The notes under the pieces: model-generated | Told to the model about the DNA's origin: nothing | What the model saw: only the letters and a program-made list of their open reading frames with translations | The model's database searches: none | From: CAYYMD01 sp964480425 | GTDB lineage: Bacteria > Planctomycetota > Phycisphaerae > SM23-33 | Assembly (NCBI GenBank): GCA_964480425.1 | Contig: CAYZPY010000046.1 | Coordinates: forward strand, 1 to 16,586 | DNA: 16,586 nucleotides | Reading direction: 5' to 3' | Shown here: piece by piece, positions 14,983 through 16,586 of the stretch | Numbering within the stretch: position 1 is the first letter of the stretch | Layout of the letters: every line of letters begins with the position of its first letter | Program-made: the position numbers and the translations under genes

Positions 14983-15954
14983 TTGGCGGTGGTGGCAGGC
15001 ATAGACGAGGCCGGCTTCGGACCGGTGCTGGGACCGATGGTAGTATCGGCGACGGTCTTCAGAATGCCCGGCGAGCACATGGACGTTTCAATGTGGCGTC
15101 TGCTTGAAGGCACGGTTCGCAAGGGGCGCGCCGGGCGAAAAACACTCCCGCTGATTTGCGACTCCAAGCGCGCATACAGCCGCAGTTCTTCCCGTCCGCT
15201 GGAGCATCTGGAGCGCGGCGTGCTGGGGATGCTCGCGGCCATGTCCGATTATCCCTCCTCTCTGGCGGGCCTGCTGGGTCTGCTGGCGCCGCGAACGGAA
15301 AAACTCCTGGGGGGGTACCCCTGGTATTCCAACGGCGAACTGCCGCTGCCGAACTGCATAACCTCCACGGAAGTCAAACTCGTGGGCAACGCCCTTAAAA
15401 CCGGCATGCGAAAGGCCCAGATAAGCCCGGCCGCCATCCGCGCAGAGACCCTGCTGGCGGGAGATTTCAACCGCCTGGCGCGGGCCACCAGGAACAAATC
15501 CATAATGCTCATGGACACCACCGCCCGGCTACTGGACTGGATCTGGGCAAAGGCGCCGCAACGCCAGATGGTGCGTATCTACGTCGATCGCCAGGGGGGA
15601 CGCATCCGCTACCTGGGGCATCTCCAGAGAATATTCCCCCACTGCCGATTCAAGGTGCTTCAGGAAAATCCCAAAACCAGCGCCTACGAAATGTCCGAGG
15701 GGGAAAAAACGGCACAAATCATTTTTCACGTCTCGGGCGACGATAATTTCCTGCCGGTCGCGCTGGGGTCAATGGTCAGCAAATACATCCGCGAACTGTT
15801 CATGATAATGTTCAACAGGTTCTGGGCCCGCCACGTAAGCGCCGTGTCGGGAACGTCCGGCTATCACGCCGACGCAAGACAGTTTTATAAGAAGATCAGG
15901 CCCGCGCTGACGCGTCTGGGCATAGATGAGAATTTGATATATAGGATAAGGTGA
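14983..15954 (+). CDS. Divergent RNase HII-like protein
   Basis: 323 residues, against about 200-220 for ordinary RNase HII, which removes ribonucleotides from DNA. The N-terminus AGIDEAGFGPVLGPMVVSA matches the family's first motif (catalytic Asp8 and Glu9). CDSKRAYSR (59-67) corresponds to the DSK motif. IYVDRQGGR (199-207) supplies the third acid, Asp202. VSGDDNFLPVALGSMVSKYIRE matches the family region holding the fourth acid (Asp253 or Asp254) and the ASxxAK helix. The GTSGYHADARQFY ending resembles the GYGT substrate region. A large insert (about 70-195) separates the DSK motif from the third acid and has no domain I recognise. The start is TTG with AGGAG seven bases upstream; GTG codons three and six bases later are alternatives. 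All four acids seem kept, so activity is plausible but the substrate is unknown. Confidence 0.75.
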   Translation: MAVVAGIDEAGFGPVLGPMVVSATVFRMPGEHMDVSMWRLLEGTVRKGRAGRKTLPLICDSKRAYSRSSSRPLEHLERGVLGMLAAMSDYPSSLAGLLGLLAPRTEKLLGGYPWYSNGELPLPNCITSTEVKLVGNALKTGMRKAQISPAAIRAETLLAGDFNRLARATRNKSIMLMDTTARLLDWIWAKAPQRQMVRIYVDRQGGRIRYLGHLQRIFPHCRFKVLQENPKTSAYEMSEGEKTAQIIFHVSGDDNFLPVALGSMVSKYIRELFMIMFNRFWARHVSAVSGTSGYHADARQFYKKIRPALTRLGIDENLIYRIR

Positions 15955-16049
15955 AATATAATTAACGCTCAAATATTGAAGTTGCATCTCGGCGTGTCCG
16001 ATAAATGCTGTAACCATTGTAAGGTATAGTCCCTATAAGGAGTATAGAA

Positions 16050-16394
16050 ATGGTCATCCAGAACTGGTCCGACGATATCACGGTCGTGGAACTCAACGAC
16101 GATCCACAGTTTACGGACGAGTTGAACACTCTGATTGAAAATATCGAGCAGAATCCCACTGACGTAGTGCTGAATTTCGCGGCGGTAACACTCATTAATT
16201 CGTCAAACGTAGCCAAGCTTCTGCGTCTTCGTAAGTTAATGCAAAAGAAAGAACGTCGCCTCATACTCAGCGAGGTCAACACACAAGTCTGGGGCGTCTT
16301 CCTGGTGACCGGACTTGACAAAATTTTCGACTTCACAAACGACGTTTCCACCGCACTTGCCAAGCTCCAGGTCGAAAAGCCGCAGGAGGAATAG
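16050..16394 (+). CDS. STAS-domain protein (anti-sigma factor antagonist-like)
   Basis: 114 residues made of a single STAS domain, the SpoIIAA/RsbV fold. Seen: an initial strand pair (DDITVVELND), then DVVLNFAAVTLINSSNVAKLLRLRK (about 38-62), which corresponds to the family's central strand and the loop and helix carrying the phosphorylatable Ser, here within INSSN. RRLILSEVNTQVWGVFLVTGLDKIFDF follows, with the typical 'VxxVFxxTGLDKIF' element. Such proteins bind an anti-sigma kinase in the unphosphorylated state. No kinase or sigma factor gene is next to it in the window, so the partner is unknown. The ATG has AGGAG seven bases upstream. The 95-base gap before it contains TATAG-TCC-CTATA, a small palindrome (16025-16037). 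Confidence 0.9.
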   Translation: MVIQNWSDDITVVELNDDPQFTDELNTLIENIEQNPTDVVLNFAAVTLINSSNVAKLLRLRKLMQKKERRLILSEVNTQVWGVFLVTGLDKIFDFTNDVSTALAKLQVEKPQEE

Positions 16395-16425
16395 AGCCGG
16401 ATTACCGCAATACCATCATGCCGTC

Positions 16426-16443
16426 CATACGGACGCCCGTATG
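16426..16443 (+). terminator. Hairpin after the STAS gene
   Basis: CATACGG / CCGTATG forms a perfect 7-bp stem with a 4-base loop, 32 bases after the STAS stop. A second weak hairpin, CCGG / TCGG-type, ends in TTTT near 16460-16478. Together they are the likely end of the STAS transcript, although neither is a strong intrinsic terminator. Confidence 0.4.
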
Positions 16444-16586
16444 ACACAGTACCGTTAGGCCGGAAAATTTCGGTTTTGAGCCCCTCGGACCTTTTCACTT
16501 TCATCTTTAATTTTACATTATCTCCCTTAATCCTTAGCCTGTCCCCATGCGCTGGACAGATTCCGGAGTAAAATAAGGTGGAATCG

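Noticed and set aside
16025..16030. TATAGT as the -10 of the STAS gene
   Set aside because: It would start the transcript at or inside the ribosome site (16038-16042), and no -35 is present at the right distance.
15962..16504. A 180-codon minus-strand frame at the right end
   Set aside because: It is antisense to the STAS gene, which has a good ribosome site and conserved motifs.
1..16586. CRISPR arrays, tRNA or rRNA genes, integrase attachment sites
   Set aside because: No regularly spaced repeats, no tRNA-like T-loop/acceptor pattern and no rRNA motifs were seen on either strand.

Overview
The window is a dense bacterial stretch of moderately high G+C. Ten consecutive minus-strand genes (10656 down to 469) read as one type IV pilus operon. 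Housekeeping and regulatory genes lie to its right, and the end of an insertion sequence lies at its left. Taxonomy is tentative. The PilM/N/O plus PilB/PilT/PilC layout, several TTG starts, a divergent enlarged RNase HII-like protein, and short repeated GGGGATTTG blocks between genes would fit a planctomycete-type (Phycisphaerae-like) bacterium. No marker gene here proves that.

Left edge (1 to about 420): the C-terminal half of an IS30-family transposase on the plus strand. It runs off the window on the left and converges on the pilus operon. Operon (469-10656, minus), in order of transcription: pilM, pilN, pilO, a PilP/GspC-like inner-membrane protein, pilB (assembly ATPase), pilT (retraction ATPase), pilC (platform protein), a PilV/GspI-type prepilin, a long PilX/GspK-like protein, and a GspJ-like prepilin. 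Gaps are 1-46 bases, with one 4-base stop/start overlap. Cytoplasmic PilM would dock on PilN/PilO/PilP in the inner membrane. PilB and PilT would drive extension and retraction through PilC, and the three prepilin-like proteins would prime or cap the fibre. No secretin, prepilin peptidase or obvious major pilin is present, so those must be encoded elsewhere or beyond the left edge.

Leader of the operon (10657-11102): a 446-base non-coding stretch before pilM. On the minus strand it carries a strong match to the conserved first half of the cyclic-di-GMP-I (GEMM) riboswitch: GGCAAACC, a 6-bp stem with a GUAA tetraloop, then GCGCAAAGC. A P1-like helix competes with a downstream hairpin. The second half departs from the usual fold. 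This is the most interesting element of the window: it suggests that a cyclic dinucleotide controls the whole pilus operon through RNA.

Right part (11103-16586): hemW (radical-SAM, minus); divergent from it an FHA-domain protein (plus); ruvX (minus); a mannose-1-phosphate guanylyltransferase (minus); divergent from that an RNase HII-like protein (plus) with a recognisable promoter; and a small STAS-domain protein (plus). The last 190 bases hold hairpins but no gene that I can support. No tRNA, rRNA or CRISPR array was seen.
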